Of a DNA stretch of 64,000 nucleotides, positions 23,515-34,839 are shown piece by piece. The stretch comes from Silene latifolia. Lineage: Eukaryota > Streptophyta > Magnoliopsida > Caryophyllales > Caryophyllaceae. The notes beneath the pieces are model-generated. The model saw only the letters and a list, made by a program, of their open reading frames with translations. It was not told where the DNA came from and did no database searches. Location: NCBI RefSeq assembly GCF_048544455.1, contig NC_133534.1, forward strand, positions 31,448,217 to 31,512,216, written 5' to 3'. The position numbers and the translations under genes were made by a program. Every line of letters begins with the position of its first letter. Within the stretch, counting starts at the first letter, position 1.

Positions 23515-25640
23515 TTAATAAGGAGTGCAATGAGCCTCCCTCATGGTCAACCTTTTCAAATCCGCATCACTAGGAACACACCACCTCCCATCAAAGCGAA
23601 CACTCCTATCTTTGTGGATAGAAAACCTCGAAACGATTCCACTCTCTACCCTTGACTTCCACTCTTGAATCTTTGGATCAAGCTCTTGTTTCCTCTTTAT
23701 ATCATCATACAAGTTCGGTTCGTTCGTCAAGTCCCCGATGGCATCCCTTTTTCGAATCATATGAATCCTTATCTTGGACATCTCATCCCTCAACTTCAAC
23801 AAAGACATAGCTGTACATAACGAATGTACGCTCTTTCTACTCAAAGTATCTCCCACAACATTGGCCTTACCCTCGTGATAGATGATCTCCATGTCATTGT
23901 CCCCAATCAACTCCATCCACCGCCTATGTCGCATGTTCATCTCTTTCTGTGTGTAGATATACTTCAGACTCTTATGGTTTAAAAACACCTTAAAGGTTAC
24001 CTCATAAAGGTAGTGCCTCCAAATCTTTAGAGCAAAAACAACTACACTCAGCTCCAAATCATGAGTAGGATAGTTCTCCTCATACGGCTTCGGCTGCCTC
24101 GACGCATAAGATATAACTCTCCCATTCTGCATTAGAACATAACCCAAACCATTCTTTAAAGCATCGGTGTATACTTCAAAGTTTTCACTTCCCTCACGTA
24201 GAGCTAGAATATGAGTTGTGGTCAAACGCTCCATTAAGGTTTGGAATGCCGTCTCATAACTCTCATCCCAGCGAAATATAGTCTCTTTCCGCATCAACGC
24301 TGTCATAGGTCTCGTAAACTTAGAGAAGTCTTTCATGAACCTCTTGTAGTAGCCAGCTAAACCCATGAAACTCTTAATCTCAGCAACATTCTTCGGTGAT
24401 TCCCATTTAGTCACTGCCTCAATCGTGCTAGGATCCACGGACACACCCTCCTTAGATATCACATGACCCAGGAAAGCCACTTTCTCCAACCAAAACTCGC
24501 ACTTAAATAGCTTGGCATATAGCTGATTATCTCGCAAAATCTGCAAAACTAATCTCAAATGCTCCTCTTGCTCCTCCTTAGTCTTAGAGTAGACCAAGAT
24601 GTAATCAATGAAGACGACCACAAACCTATCCAAGAACGGGCTAAAAATCCGGTTCATAAGATCCATGAAAACTGCTGGTGCATTCGTCAACCCAAAAGGC
24701 ATCACTACATACTCATAGTGACCATATCGTGACTGAAAAGCAGTCTAAGAAATATCCTCATCTGCTATCCTCAACTGGTGATAACCCGATCTTAAGTCGA
24801 TCTTAGAAAATACACCTGCGCCACTCAGCTGGTCAAAACGATCATCAATCCTTGGCAAATGATACCTGTTCTTCATCGTGACATGATTCAGCTCCCTATA
24901 GTCGATGCATAGTCTCATGCTCCCATCTTTCTTTTTAATAAACAACAATGGTGCTCCCGACGGTGACACACTAGGCCGAATATACCCTTTGTCTAACAGG
25001 TCATTCAGCTGCTTCATCAACTCTTCCAACTCTTTAGGCCCCATACGGTACGGTGCTTTAGATATAGGTCCGGTCCCCGGTTTGAGCTCAACATTGAAGT
25101 CGATATCTCTCTTAGGTGGTAATCCTAGTATCTCATCTAGAAAAATATCACTAAACTCCCCAACCACAAGTATATTAGACGCCGACGGCTCCTCCACACG
25201 CATATCCCTCACTTGGCAGAGAATTAAGGGACACTTCTTTGTCAAACATGACTTTAAAGTGATCACTGCGATAAGATTACACTTTGGTCTCACCACAAAC
25301 CCCATATATGATACCTTGACTCCCTTAGGACCCTTTAAAGACACTCTCTTTTGTCTGCAATCTATCTTAGCATCATACTTGCCCAACCAATCCATCCCGA
25401 CGATGACCTCAAACCCATCCATAGGAAACTCTAACAAGTTGATCGTTAAGTCTACCTCCCCCACCAACATGGACACATCTCTATTTAACTTAGAACAAGA
25501 CACTGACTCCCCAGAGGGTATAAACACACTATCTTTTACAAGTTCATATTATCCCAAACCCATCGCTAAGGCATGACTCCTAGACACAAAAGAGTGGGTT
25601 GCCCCTGAATCAAACAGAACAAAAGATGTGTATTATGAAC
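23515..25640 (-). pseudogene. Chromovirus protease, reverse transcriptase and RNase H (broken)
   Basis: Protease near 25640-25400: LFDSGATHSFV, then [22 protein letters not shown] from about 25040: [46 protein letters not shown], a TAG at 24742-24744 in place of the usual Lys of KTAF, then [17 protein letters not shown]. The active-site motif reads FIDYILVYS instead of FIDDILVYS, which should abolish polymerase activity. RNase H follows ([49 protein letters not shown]). Both parts lie in one frame apart from the TAG. Confidence 0.93.
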
Positions 25641-26879
25641 AAGAAAGGTACCGTTAACAACATGAGCATCGTTCTATGCCTCCTCTTTGCCCATCATAAA
25701 GAGCTTCCCACTGCTTTTCTGACACCGACCCTGCATCGTGGTAGTTGAAGTAGTCGGCTTAGCTGCCGAGTTCTGAGTCACACTGTTGTTCGAACGCTGA
25801 TAGTATCCTCCATTTTTGCGGTTGAAGCCACCGTTGTTGTTGTTCTGCCCTCCACGATTGTCCAATGACTCATATGGCCTGTTGTTAGGAAATCTTTGGC
25901 TCGTAGCCTAAGAAACGTTTCCCTGATAAGTCCCCGGAAAGCCTCATCCTCCTCTAGCACGGGTTCACTCATGCCTCTTGTGACCCACTCCGACATAGTT
26001 GAAGTATGTCAGGTTGGAATTATCACTATTACTCTAATCGCCGCCCCTTCCCCAAGCTCGAGATCCCCCTGCATACCCCGATCCTCTGGAAAAAACCCTA
26101 GACTGACCGTGATTGCCCCTCTTGTGGCCCGACTAGTTGCCACTCTCATTCTCTGCCTTCCTCTTTTCAGCATTTCTCTCCTAGCATCCTTGTCCAAGTC
26201 CACCAACCTCTCAGCATGCCCAGCTCATGCATTTACCTCTTTCAGATCAGTAAGTATGACAGCTGGTAGTCTATCCATGATCTTTGGTGCCAACCCCTTT
26301 TTAAAACAAAGAGCTAAACCCCGTTTACCTAACTACATATCCTTTGCATAGCGTGACAACTCTAGTAACCGGTGATAGTACACCGTGACAGTCATATCGT
26401 CAGCCATGGTGAAAGAATCGAACTCAGCTCTCAGTTTGTGACGGATGTGCTAAGGCAGAAAATGTTCTCTCATAGCGCTCTTGAAGCCTGCCTATGGTAT
26501 AACGTCATATCCCTGGTCCTTGTAGTATGCTCTAGCATCCTCTTTCATATTCTGCCACCAGACACCAGCTTCACCCCTTAGGTAGAATGCAACCTGTTCT
26601 ACCGCCATCTCTGCCGGACACTTTACAACCTCTAGAAGACTCTCCATCTCACGGTGCCAGTTATCGAGCAACTTTGGCTCACCAGTGCCCTCATACGTAG
26701 AGGGGTGGAAGCGAGAAATGGTGGTGCTTAGTTGGGATGTGTCCACCAGTTTCTCACCTCCCTTACCCACATTCTTGAGTACCTCCATGAGCGCATCTTA
26801 CTGGTCAATCATACGGGCAATGTCATCCACAGACATCTCAGAAGCTTGGATGTATGCAGCTGACCTCTTTGGCGACATT
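25641..26879 (-). pseudogene. Chromovirus gag (broken)
   Basis: Begins at an ATG at 26879 (MSPKRSAAYIQASEMSVDD), with an early TAA, then the gag core: ISRFHPSTYEGTGEP, WHREMESLLEV, FYLRGEAGVWWQNMK (26492-26788). Further fragments in shifted frames run on (FDSFTMADDMTVTVYYHRLL; HAERLVDLDKDARREM). The basic Asn/Gly-rich end (25674-25996) precedes the protease. A zinc knuckle is not readable. Confidence 0.82.
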
Positions 26880-26954
26880 TTGAGCTGATATAACCAAAGA
26901 AACATAAGCATATAGCCTACGGCTCAAATAAAAAAAACCCTCCGCCTAAGAAGT

Positions 26955-27262
26955 ACTAGGCCGAGTACTATGAAACACTTGGTCGAGTAATGATACTACT
27001 CGGCCGAGTATTCAACTCCAGTAGCCAACCTCAAAAACACATAAAACACACTCGGTCGAGTATACGTGTTACTCGGTCAAGTATACGTGTTACTCGGCCG
27101 AGTATGCCTCACTCGGTCGAGTACCCCTCTTACTCGGCCGAGTGATCACAACCAGTAGCTACTGCTTCGTCTACACAACGAACACTTGATCGAGTGCTTG
27201 ATTGGTCGGCCGAGTATCCCCTACTCGGTCAAGTACCCGCCCTGCTCGCCCGAGTCATGCAA
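26955..27262. promoter_or_regulatory. Palindrome array in the chromovirus leader
   Basis: About twelve copies of ACTCGGYCGAGT-type sites and variants between the gag start and the PBS, for example tactcggccgagta (27000), cactcggtcgagta (27050) and tactcggtcaagta (27068). The motif family is the one seen in the LTRs, so this element carries it in three places. Confidence 0.7.
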
Positions 27263-27641
27263 AAACAATGTATATACTACGGGAAACATACGTAAACATG
27301 CAATTCGATATCCCCACACTTTACTACCCTTCAAAAGCCATGTAATAAATCATACATCATACCCAAAGTCTATCATTTTCAAGCTACGTAATTCATTTTC
27401 TCATTTCATCCAACAACTTCAAAAAATCCACAGTTACAAGTACCACACACATTACTCCAAACACATAACGATTCCCAAGACACCCACCCCCCATGTTGAC
27501 CGGCTTGAGATTGTAAGGGCCTCAATGCGACTTCGGGACGTCTCCCAAGTCTTTGCGGTAGCTCCAAACAACTATCCCCGGGTTCATTTTATTTCGACTC
27601 CCTATGTCCATTAGATTAATTGGTTTTAGGTTCCAGAATAG

Positions 27642-27653
27642 TCTTTGATACCA
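27642..27653 (-). other. Primer binding site of the chromovirus (tRNA-iMet type)
   Basis: TGGTATCAAAGA on the minus strand, 3 bp inside the 5' LTR end. It matches the first eight bases of the initiator-Met PBS TGGTATCAGAGC, with substitutions later. Confidence 0.8.
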
Positions 27654-27656
27654 CTT

Positions 27657-28996
27657 TGTAACACCCCCACATACCAAGGTGCCTTACCATAGACCACCCT
27701 ATCATGAGATACTGTTACCATCTCGGTTGCCCGAGGCTAGTATATCAAAAGTAACCATTCCAAAACATTTATTAAAGTATATAAAGTTAACTATTACATT
27801 TTCTCAAAACCAAACGAAAAGAAATGTTTACTAATCTAAAAATAACTGAAATCAAAACAGCTAAACTCGTAACAGTGGAAGTTAGACTCGAAGTGATGAC
27901 ATCCCATTTCGTCCCCGTAGCTAAAGACAATCATCACCTTTCACAATCTGCTTACCATCCCTGAATAGATCACCACGGATTTACAAAACAACAACGGGAT
28001 CAGTTCACTGCATAATTAAAGTAATACAAAATACAACAATGTCAAAAGTAACTGTTCCACAATCATTTCCAATTCACAATCACATCTCACAACTGACTAC
28101 ACACTTAAGTGTGTAGTCCTGCGAGATTACTGCCGCGACCGATAATCATCACCGTCAGTGGGGGACCACGGCCTAGCCCTCCTAAGCCCCGCTCGTACAA
28201 CGAGCAAAAACCCATGTTCCTTAATGTGCACATCCCCTCTTGTGGCGGGTTCCACAAGGGGCGAATCACGGGCGTAAAGCTACTCCCGCAAGTAACTCCA
28301 CTCAGCCGAGTACGCAACTCACAATCATAGTCCAACCATCACATCTCCAATACTCCAGAATACAATCAACAATAATATTATCACATTAATTAAATTACAA
28401 CATCAATCTTAAATCAATTACGCAATCAACTGAAAAGGGAAACCATACCTTAGCACAAAACTGATCCAAGTCAACAAGGAAGCTAGAACTGCTCTTCTAC
28501 GAATTCCCCACCTAACAACAATCATACAATCCAATCACAACATGCAAAACAACACATTTCCCCAAATTCCAATCACTAGGTTAAAACCCTAAAAGACAAA
28601 ACTGACAAAGCCATAAGATTAGTGACTTACCGTCGCAATCGACGCAAGGGAGAAAAGAACGAAGACTCACGAAAAATCGACGATCTTGGGAGATATTGGA
28701 GATGATTATAGTTACGTAGAAATGTTTAGGTTTTGTTAAAATTGAAAAGTGAAACAGCAAATCGTAATTTATAACTCTAATAATTTTTAATCAAACCGCG
28801 GAAATAATTCCCGTAAGACCGGATACTCGGTCGAATATAAATTATACTCGGCCGAGTATCCCTTACTCGGTCGAGTATTACCATACTCGACCGAGTATTC
28901 TTGGACAGTAGCCTGACCAGAAACACACGACGCATTACTCGGCCAAGTAAGCCCTATTCGGCCGAGTAACAAGACTTAGAAAAACGTAGTTTTACA
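27657..28996 (-). repeat. 5' LTR of the chromovirus
   Basis: 1340 bp. The minus strand starts TGTAAAACTACG and ends GTGGGGGTGTTACA. TATA box TTATAAATTAC near 28769-28779 (minus). Palindrome array 28820-28975 just upstream of it. Confidence 0.93.
28820..28975. promoter_or_regulatory. Palindrome array in the chromovirus 5' LTR
   Basis: Six sites: tactcggtcgaata, tactcggccgagta, tactcggtcgagta, tactcgaccgagta, tactcggccaagta, attcggccgagta. The nearest is about 40 bp upstream of the minus-strand TATA box. Confidence 0.72.
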
Positions 28997-30157
28997 ACTA
29001 GGACTCTGACATGTGGTGACTCCATCCTTAGTTAATCCCTCGCGTATCCATGATATACGTGCTAGATAACTGCTCACCATCCCCGAATGGATCACCACAG
29101 TTTTCAAAACATTTAAACGAGGTGAGTTACTGCATCAATATTATATGGCAATACAATAGAAAGTTACAACAATCACTATCCTCCAACGTCGTCACATCAC
29201 CAATTATCTGACTACACACTAAAATGTGTAGCTTTACCAGAATATTTATCGCCACAGATATTCCACACTGCCAGTGGAGGACCGCAGCCGTTCCCACCTA
29301 AGCCTCGTTCATCTCCATCGAGCGAATAACCCATGTCCATTAATGTGCACATCCCCCTTGTGACGGGAACCACAAGGGCTGAATCAAGGGCGTGAAGCCA
29401 CTCCCGCAAATGACTCCACTCATCCGAGGGCGCACCTCGCGAACCACAGACAAACACAACCAACGATATTACCAATGTAAACAATACCGAAAACCAATTA
29501 CGATATAATCAACATGCCAATCAGCCAAACAATCATGTTATAACATTTACACAATAACTGAGTAGGAAAACCCTACATGGAATGAAATCACCAATTATCA
29601 AACACAGCGGATCAAAAGCCTTCATTTACGAAATCACCTCATATAGCCAAACAACCATATAATCACAATCTATAACATCAACAATCTCAATAACCCCTAA
29701 TTCACTCAATTAGGTTTAAACAATATTAATCAAATGACATAAAAACAGTACCAGCAAGGTCTTACCCACAATATGATGATCTCAACGGTATAAGAAACTC
29801 TGAAATCCGACAACCCTAACCCCTTTGATTTGATAGCAATGCGAGAAGAGAACTGACGTTGTTTGTTTCTTTTGTAGAAAGTTTAGAAATAAGAGTAAAA
29901 GGAAAAAGAACTAACGAATTCACTTTATATAACTTTTCACGCGTTGCTATCAAATCCCGCCAAAAACTCGTATAACCTGTCATACTCGATTGAGTAACTA
30001 AGGTACACGATCGAGTACCGCCTACTCGATCGAGTTACCCCTACTCGATGGAGTACCCATCAGGCAGAACGTACTCCAGAATGCAAAACTAACTTACTCG
30101 ACAGAGTAAGCCCTACTCGATAGAGTACCCAACAACTCATAAATCTGAGGTATTACA
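28997..30157 (-). repeat. Right piece of the outer chromovirus-type LTR, with a palindrome array
   Basis: Continues the LTR begun at 20472 after the target site actag (28997-29001). The right border reads GGTATTACA at 30157, so the minus-strand start is TGTAATACC. Minus-strand TATA box TATATAAAG near 29929-29937. Between TATA and LTR start lie six palindromic sites (29985-30130), of ACTCGATCGAGT type and variants with a changed centre (tactcgatggagta, tactcgacagagta). No internal region or partner LTR is seen. Confidence 0.8.
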
Positions 30158-30380
30158 CTAATAAAGCTTGTATTCTTTAAAATAAAACTCGGATTCTTTA
30201 TTACAAAGCTCATATTCTACATCATACTGTTGGTTCTATAATCCATTAATTGAAAGAAAAAAGAATTAAGAAAAGACAAATACTAGAATATTCTAATTTT
30301 AATTTTTAAAGTTATTTTTATCACATGTTATATTTTCTTTAGGCGTTTTAAAATTGATTTCCCAATCTTTTTATATTTAC
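30158..30380. other. AT-rich spacer
   Basis: No gene, repeat array or element boundary recognised. Confidence 0.4.
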
Positions 30381-31437
30381 ACAAATATACGTGTAAGGCG
30401 GTCTTACACATATTTATTATGAAATGGGTTCTCTTAAAACTTAATTATACCCACTAATATGGTACGAAGTATATTATTGGATATATTTTAGAGTATCGTC
30501 TTGTTAATACCACCTTTAACAAAAAATACTAGACTAACTCTTCTATGTATTTATTTATCAATTGTATCTTTGTATAACAAATGACCAAATAATCTTCTAA
30601 AGTATAGAAATATACTCGTGTAAAGCGTTCTTACACAAATTTATTATGAGATAAATTCTTTTAAAACATAAATACCCACTAGGCTACTAAGAGCATCCAC
30701 AATGGTAAGCTAGTTGGTACTAGTTTACCTTTGCCACATCATTTTTTTGAGCAAGAATAATTTCAAGCTACAAGTTACTCCAATGGTGAAGCCAATTTAG
30801 TATTAGCTTGATGAGACCTAACCACACATTTTTCTATTAATTTATTTAATTATTAATTTCTAAATAAAAAGTAAAAACTTTATAAATAAGACAACTAATT
30901 TTCTATTGGTTATATTTTGCTTGTGGGTCCATTTAAGCAAGTAGCTTCATGGAGCTACTAGCTTGAAATTATTTGAGCAAAGCTAATCTATATGTACAAC
31001 TCCAATGGTTAAGCTACTAGCTTACAATTTCTAAAAATTGCAAGCAAGTCCTTTTTCCCAACCATTGGAGATGCTCTAATATTCTTATATTATTAGATCA
31101 CTTTTACACTATTTTATTTTTAAAACCACCTTTATCAAAAATAGGAGACTAACTATTTTTTTTTTGTTCTTTTATTTGATTTTTGTATATTTGTATAACT
31201 AACGACCAACTAATCTTTTAAAGTATAGAAATATACTCGTATTAGGTGGTCTGACACAAACTTATTATGAGACAGGTTTTTTTAAAGCTTTAATTATACC
31301 CACTAACATGGTTATATTGGATCCATATTACACTATCTTATTGTTAAAACGTCTTCAACAAAAATACGAGACTAACTATAGTATTTTTTATTTTTCTGAT
31401 ATTTGTATAGCTAAAGACCAAATAATATTTTAAAGTA
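30381..31437. repeat. Three tandem copies of a ~230-bp repeat, the middle one split by a MITE
   Basis: Units start at about 30381, 30604 and 31218, each with atatac.cgtgtaagg.ggtcttacac, tattatgaga..., tacccactaa.atgg and accaaataat.ttttaaagtata. The second unit is interrupted by the 384-bp MITE at 30693-31076. The copies are clearly diverged. Not coding. Confidence 0.75.
30693..31076. mobile_element. PIF/Harbinger-type (Tourist-like) MITE
   Basis: 384 bp, terminal inverted repeats GAGCATCCACAATGGTAAG and GAGCATCTCCAATGGTTGG, 3-bp TSD TAA (30690-30692, 31077-31079). It contains internal repeats of the terminal motif (ctccaatggt.aagc). No transposase. Confidence 0.85.
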
Positions 31438-31939
31438 TAAAAATATAAACTAAATATTTGGGATATTTTTGTGGCAGAAATAACAAATTTTTGGGTAACT
31501 GTTGGTAATTATCAAAAGTGCAGAACAAGTGTTGTCCCTTACGCCGTCAAATGAATTGGAGAGCCATGGTTTTAAAGATCAAATACTTGAGGTCCCAAAT
31601 AATATTAAAGCAAATTTTTTTTAGAAAGTGGTACTCGAACATTGGCACTTAGGAAGTAAACGAGTTTGAGAGCCTCCAATTATGAGAACCTTTTAAACAT
31701 GTTATTTGCAGCCCTGGTTGCCTCCCTCCCCTAACACCAAAAATTGTAGTTCATATTTTCTATGATAGAGGATTGACGGAAATTAGTAAAGAGGTCATTA
31801 ACGCTAAACAGAATAAGTTCAGGTCCTTATTGCTAGAAAAATTTGAAGTTCAAGTCCTTAATGTGTCCTTAACTCGTTAAATGATTGAGTTGTTGCTCTG
31901 TAAAAATTTGACAGGGTTATTATTGTCTTTTTGTTTGTA
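31438..31939. other. Non-coding stretch upstream of the RNase H-like fragment
   Basis: AT-rich, no continuous ORF. Two sequences look like intron acceptors (ttatttgcag near 31711, tttgtttgtag near 31939), which suggests remains of the spliced gene whose fragment follows. I see no promoter. Confidence 0.35.
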
Positions 31940-32120
31940 GTGCATTAATGGCGGAACCACTTATGGTAATGTTGGTAGAGAAATTTTAGATATGATGAAA
32001 TGTTTTGATAGCATTGAATTTAATCACGTTACACGAGATGTAAATCAAGTGGCCCATGGCATGGCTTACCTCCACCCATTACATTATTCGATGTGTAAGT
32101 GGAGTGTATGTTTGCTGCGG
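31940..32120 (+). pseudogene. RVT_3-type RNase H-like gene fragment
   Basis: After an acceptor-like tttgtttgtag, one frame reads INGGTTYGNVGREILDMM, CFDSIEFNHVTRDVNQVAHG and MAYLHPLHYSM. The block F..IEF.HV.RD.N.VAH is the conserved end of plant RNase H-like (RVT_3) domains, found both in LINE-derived host genes and in non-LTR elements. Catalytic acidic residues and the rest of the domain are not visible nearby, so this is a lone C-terminal exon remnant. A 25-bp sequence (gtgtaagtggagtgtatgtt...) at about 32094 is repeated at 32177. Confidence 0.65.
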
Positions 32121-32302
32121 TATTTTATGACTTAGTGTCGCATTTGACAATGAATAAACAAAGCTCTGTTACCATGTGTAAGTGGAGTGTATGTTTGCTG
32201 TGGTCTAAAATTACCCTAGGTCTATTTCCTTGTTTTTTATGCCAAAAGGAATAAATAATTATTGAACGCGAAGAAGTAAAAGTAGAAGAAGCTTGTAAAT
32301 AT

Positions 32303-32505
32303 ATGTTTCAGACGGTCTGAAATAAGACGGATTAAATGTCACGATTTTTTTAAAAGAATAAAACTATTTAATGACAAACTGTTATAACTAAAGTAGTTAA
32401 TTTTTACCCTGAAAATGATGGTGATATTTTATAAGAAAATAGTAACATTTTATCGTAAAATAACAACATTTTATCCGTTTTATTTCAAACAGAAGAGCCC
32501 ATCAA
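32303..32505. mobile_element. Putative MITE with cagacggtctgaaataagacggat ends
   Basis: The left end CTGAAATAAGACGGAT and the right end, read in reverse (CTGTTTGAAATAAAACGGAT), form imperfect inverted repeats about 200 bp apart. No clean TSD was found, so family and borders are uncertain. Confidence 0.4.
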
Positions 32506-32639
32506 AAATAAAAATTTGCGATGCCTAATGCATACTATAATTTTTATGTTACATTTTTATTAAGTGTCATTATTCATGAGTTTATATATTTCCTTTCTCG
32601 GGTGAGGACTACTATAAAGGTCACGTTTTTTAGATCAAA

Positions 32640-32965
32640 CTATGAAACTAATATGATCTAAATCGAATTGAGCTTATAGGATTAAACCGAATCAAGTAAA
32701 CTTATAGGATCTGAACTAACTGAACTTATAAGATCTTAATCGAATCGAACTTATAAGATCTGAATTGAAGTTATACGATCTGAATTGAACGAAATTTGAA
32801 CTTATAAGATCCAAGTGAACTTAAATTAAGTGACGTATAGGATCGAATTGAATCGAACTTATAGGATCGAATCGAAATTATATGATCTCGATGAACTTAT
32901 AGAATCAAGCAATGTAATTGAACAAAACTTATAGAATCTGCAATGAACTTAAATTAAGTAACTTT
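32640..32965. repeat. Array of ~20-25 bp repeats around gaacttataggatctgaat
   Basis: More than ten degenerate copies of the core cttataggatc flanked by gaat/gaactgaa. Periodicity is loose. No inverted termini or gene. It could be the inner part of a GATC-rich MITE, but ends are not visible. Confidence 0.65.
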
Positions 32966-33063
32966 AAGTCCAAAATAACGGAGCCTAACTAGTCCAATAC
33001 GTCAATTTAATTGTAATACTACCAATCTATTCTAAATTATAGTTTGGTATTTATATTAATGAT

Positions 33064-33312
33064 AGGGGGCAATATACATGATTTTAACTATCTCTCGTAA
33101 CATCTCTATATGTAGTTCGTCCCACCACATTTCTGGTAGGTATATATTTAGTATGAATGTATGATTCGTCTTCAGTCTGTAGAACGAATTATGAGGTGTT
33201 AATCTCACATGTTCATGTTCGGCCCACCGTATTTATTTGGTTTGGTCCACATTTTCAACCAATTTGGAGAACACTTATTATCGGTCTTCAGTATTTTCGG
33301 TATGGGTCCTAG
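33064..33312 (+). repeat. Partial, diverged copy (unit 0) of the 33-46 kb tandem unit
   Basis: Shares the blocks ctcgtaacat.tctat, ggtaggtatatatttagta, ctcacatgttcatgttcggc and tttggagaacac with units 1-3, but with more differences and only one copy of the 82-bp sub-repeat. It ends at the hAT MITE. Confidence 0.75.
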
Positions 33313-33775
33313 TAGACCTGGCAAAAGCAACCCGACCCGATTGACCCGACCCGAAAAAGCTGACCCGAGACCCGAAGTGACCCGAACTACATCACCCGAA
33401 TGTGACCCGAAAACCCGAATTGACCCGACCCGACCCGAAAATGACCCGAGCTTTCTTGACGTCTTGGCCCGACCCGAAAATGACCCGATCCGAAACCACT
33501 AAACCCGAAAATGACCCGACAAAATATAACTCTAATTAAACTGAAAAGACTTGAAATGACTATTTCTCTATTATTCATTGACCCGAAAATGACCCGACCC
33601 AAAACAACCCGACCCGCTTGACCAAAACAGACCGACAACAAACCCGAAATAGACCCGAAACCCGAAAAGACCCGTCCCGGCCCGAATTAACCCGAACTCA
33701 ACGAGAGACCCGAATTGACCCGACCCGAATTAGCCCGACCTGAACCCGACCCGTTGACCCGTTTTGCCAGGTCTA
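33313..33775. mobile_element. hAT-type MITE rich in gacccga repeats
   Basis: 463 bp, ends TAGACCTGGCAAAA and TTTTGCCAGGTCTA as inverted repeats, perfect 8-bp TSD ggtcctag (33305-33312, 33776-33783). Much of the interior is short-period GACCCGA repeats. No transposase. Confidence 0.88.
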
Positions 33776-33881
33776 GGTCCTAGTTATGTATATTCAGTAT
33801 GGGTCCTCACCTACAGAGTCATTTACATTCTTCAACTATCACTCGTAACATTTCTATGTGTAGTTGGTTCCACCACATTTT

Positions 33882-34799
33882 GTGTAAGTCTTGCTTGCGA
33901 CGGGTCGCGGGTTGCGACGGGTAGTTTGTGAGAGGAAATGGGTAGAGGGGACAAAGGAGGGTCCCCCCATGTGCTTCCCCCACTCAAGGCAAATGGGTAA
34001 TTTGTGAGGGGATATGGTATCCGTCTCTTAGACCACCCCCAAGCAAGGTCAATTGGGGGGGTCAATTGGTGAAAGGTCACCTTAATCCATATTTAAGCAA
34101 AAGATTAGGATGACCCAAGGGTTGAAAAGGTGAGAAGAGGTCAATTGGTGACCTTCACTTGCTCAAATTGACCCAACAATTGATCTTACATGTGTCAAAT
34201 TGTAATTGGTTACAATATTTAAAATCCAATAAAAAAAGAAAACTAATATATTAACATTAAAAGTACAAAGAGTATGCGGTTTTTTTAATGTATGCGGCTT
34301 TTTTAATTATGTATGCGGTTTTTTTAATTATGTATACGGTTTTTTTGATGTATGCGGCTTTTTTTTGCTCAAATTATGTATGCGGTTTTTTTATTGTCAA
34401 TGAAATCGGCTTTTCGATTATTAAATTTTAACTTTGTTATTTAATAATTTTTTTCCGAAGTGTACGTCATTAAATTAATGTTTAATATATTGGAGTATTT
34501 TATTTTTTTAAAATTACAATAAAAACTTGTGTATAATTAGTTAGTAAATAATAATTGAAAAAAGTAAGAGAGATGTTTTAGTGGGGTAGAGTGTAGAAAA
34601 TGATTGGAAATGTTAGAAAGTGGAAAATGATTGGATTAATTGACCCAGGTCGTGACCTTTTGCTTGGGAGGGTGAACATGGGTCAAGTTAATAAGGAGTG
34701 ATTAAGAATAAAATTCTAATTGACCCGATTAAGTCGACCTTTTGCTTGGGGATGGTCTTATTTGTGACGGATACCTTCCGTCACAAATAAGAATTTGTG
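33882..34799. mobile_element. Mutator-like MITE with a nested MITE
   Basis: Perfect 9-bp TSD ccacatttt (33873-33881, 34800-34808). Ends GTGTAAGTCTTGCTTGCGACG and CACAAATTCTTATTTGTGACG (reverse strand) are imperfect inverted repeats. Without the nested 727-bp element it is about 188 bp, matching the related 190-bp MITE at 46668-46857. Unit 2 has the empty site. Confidence 0.85.
34031..34757. mobile_element. PIF/Harbinger-type MITE nested in the MULE-MITE
   Basis: 727 bp, inverted ends GACCACCCCCAAGCAAGGTC and GACCATCCCCAAGCAAAAGGTC, TSD TTA (34028-34030, 34758-34760). An internal array of about six ~20-bp units (tatgcggttttttt) spans 34274-34400. Confidence 0.8.
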
Positions 34800-34839
34800 C
34801 CACATTTTTGGTAGGTATATATATTTAGTATGAAATGTG

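Larger units (their letters stand above)
20668..28996 (-). mobile_element. Full-length Ty3/gypsy chromovirus (Tekay/Del-like), minus strand
   Basis: LTRs 20668-22009 (3') and 27657-28996 (5'), TSD actac/actag with one mismatch, PBS of initiator-Met type, PPT AAGGAGGGAAGAC, gene order gag-PR-RT-RNase H-IN-chromodomain on the minus strand. Total 8.33 kb. A chromodomain at the integrase end and long LTRs with a TGTAA/TTACA border fit Tekay/Del. All coding regions carry stops or frameshifts, so it is not autonomous. It sits inside an older LTR of a related family. Confidence 0.95.

Noticed and set aside
24905..25576. 223-codon plus-strand open frame
   Set aside because: It is the antisense of the chromovirus protease/RT, which has clear domain matches.
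25896..26351. 151-codon plus-strand open frame in the gag region
   Set aside because: Antisense shadow of decayed chromovirus gag.
33900..33925. G-rich gcgacgggtcgcgggttgcgacggg as a regulatory G-quadruplex
   Set aside because: It is explained as the terminal part of the MULE-MITE; G-runs are only three long and not all well spaced.
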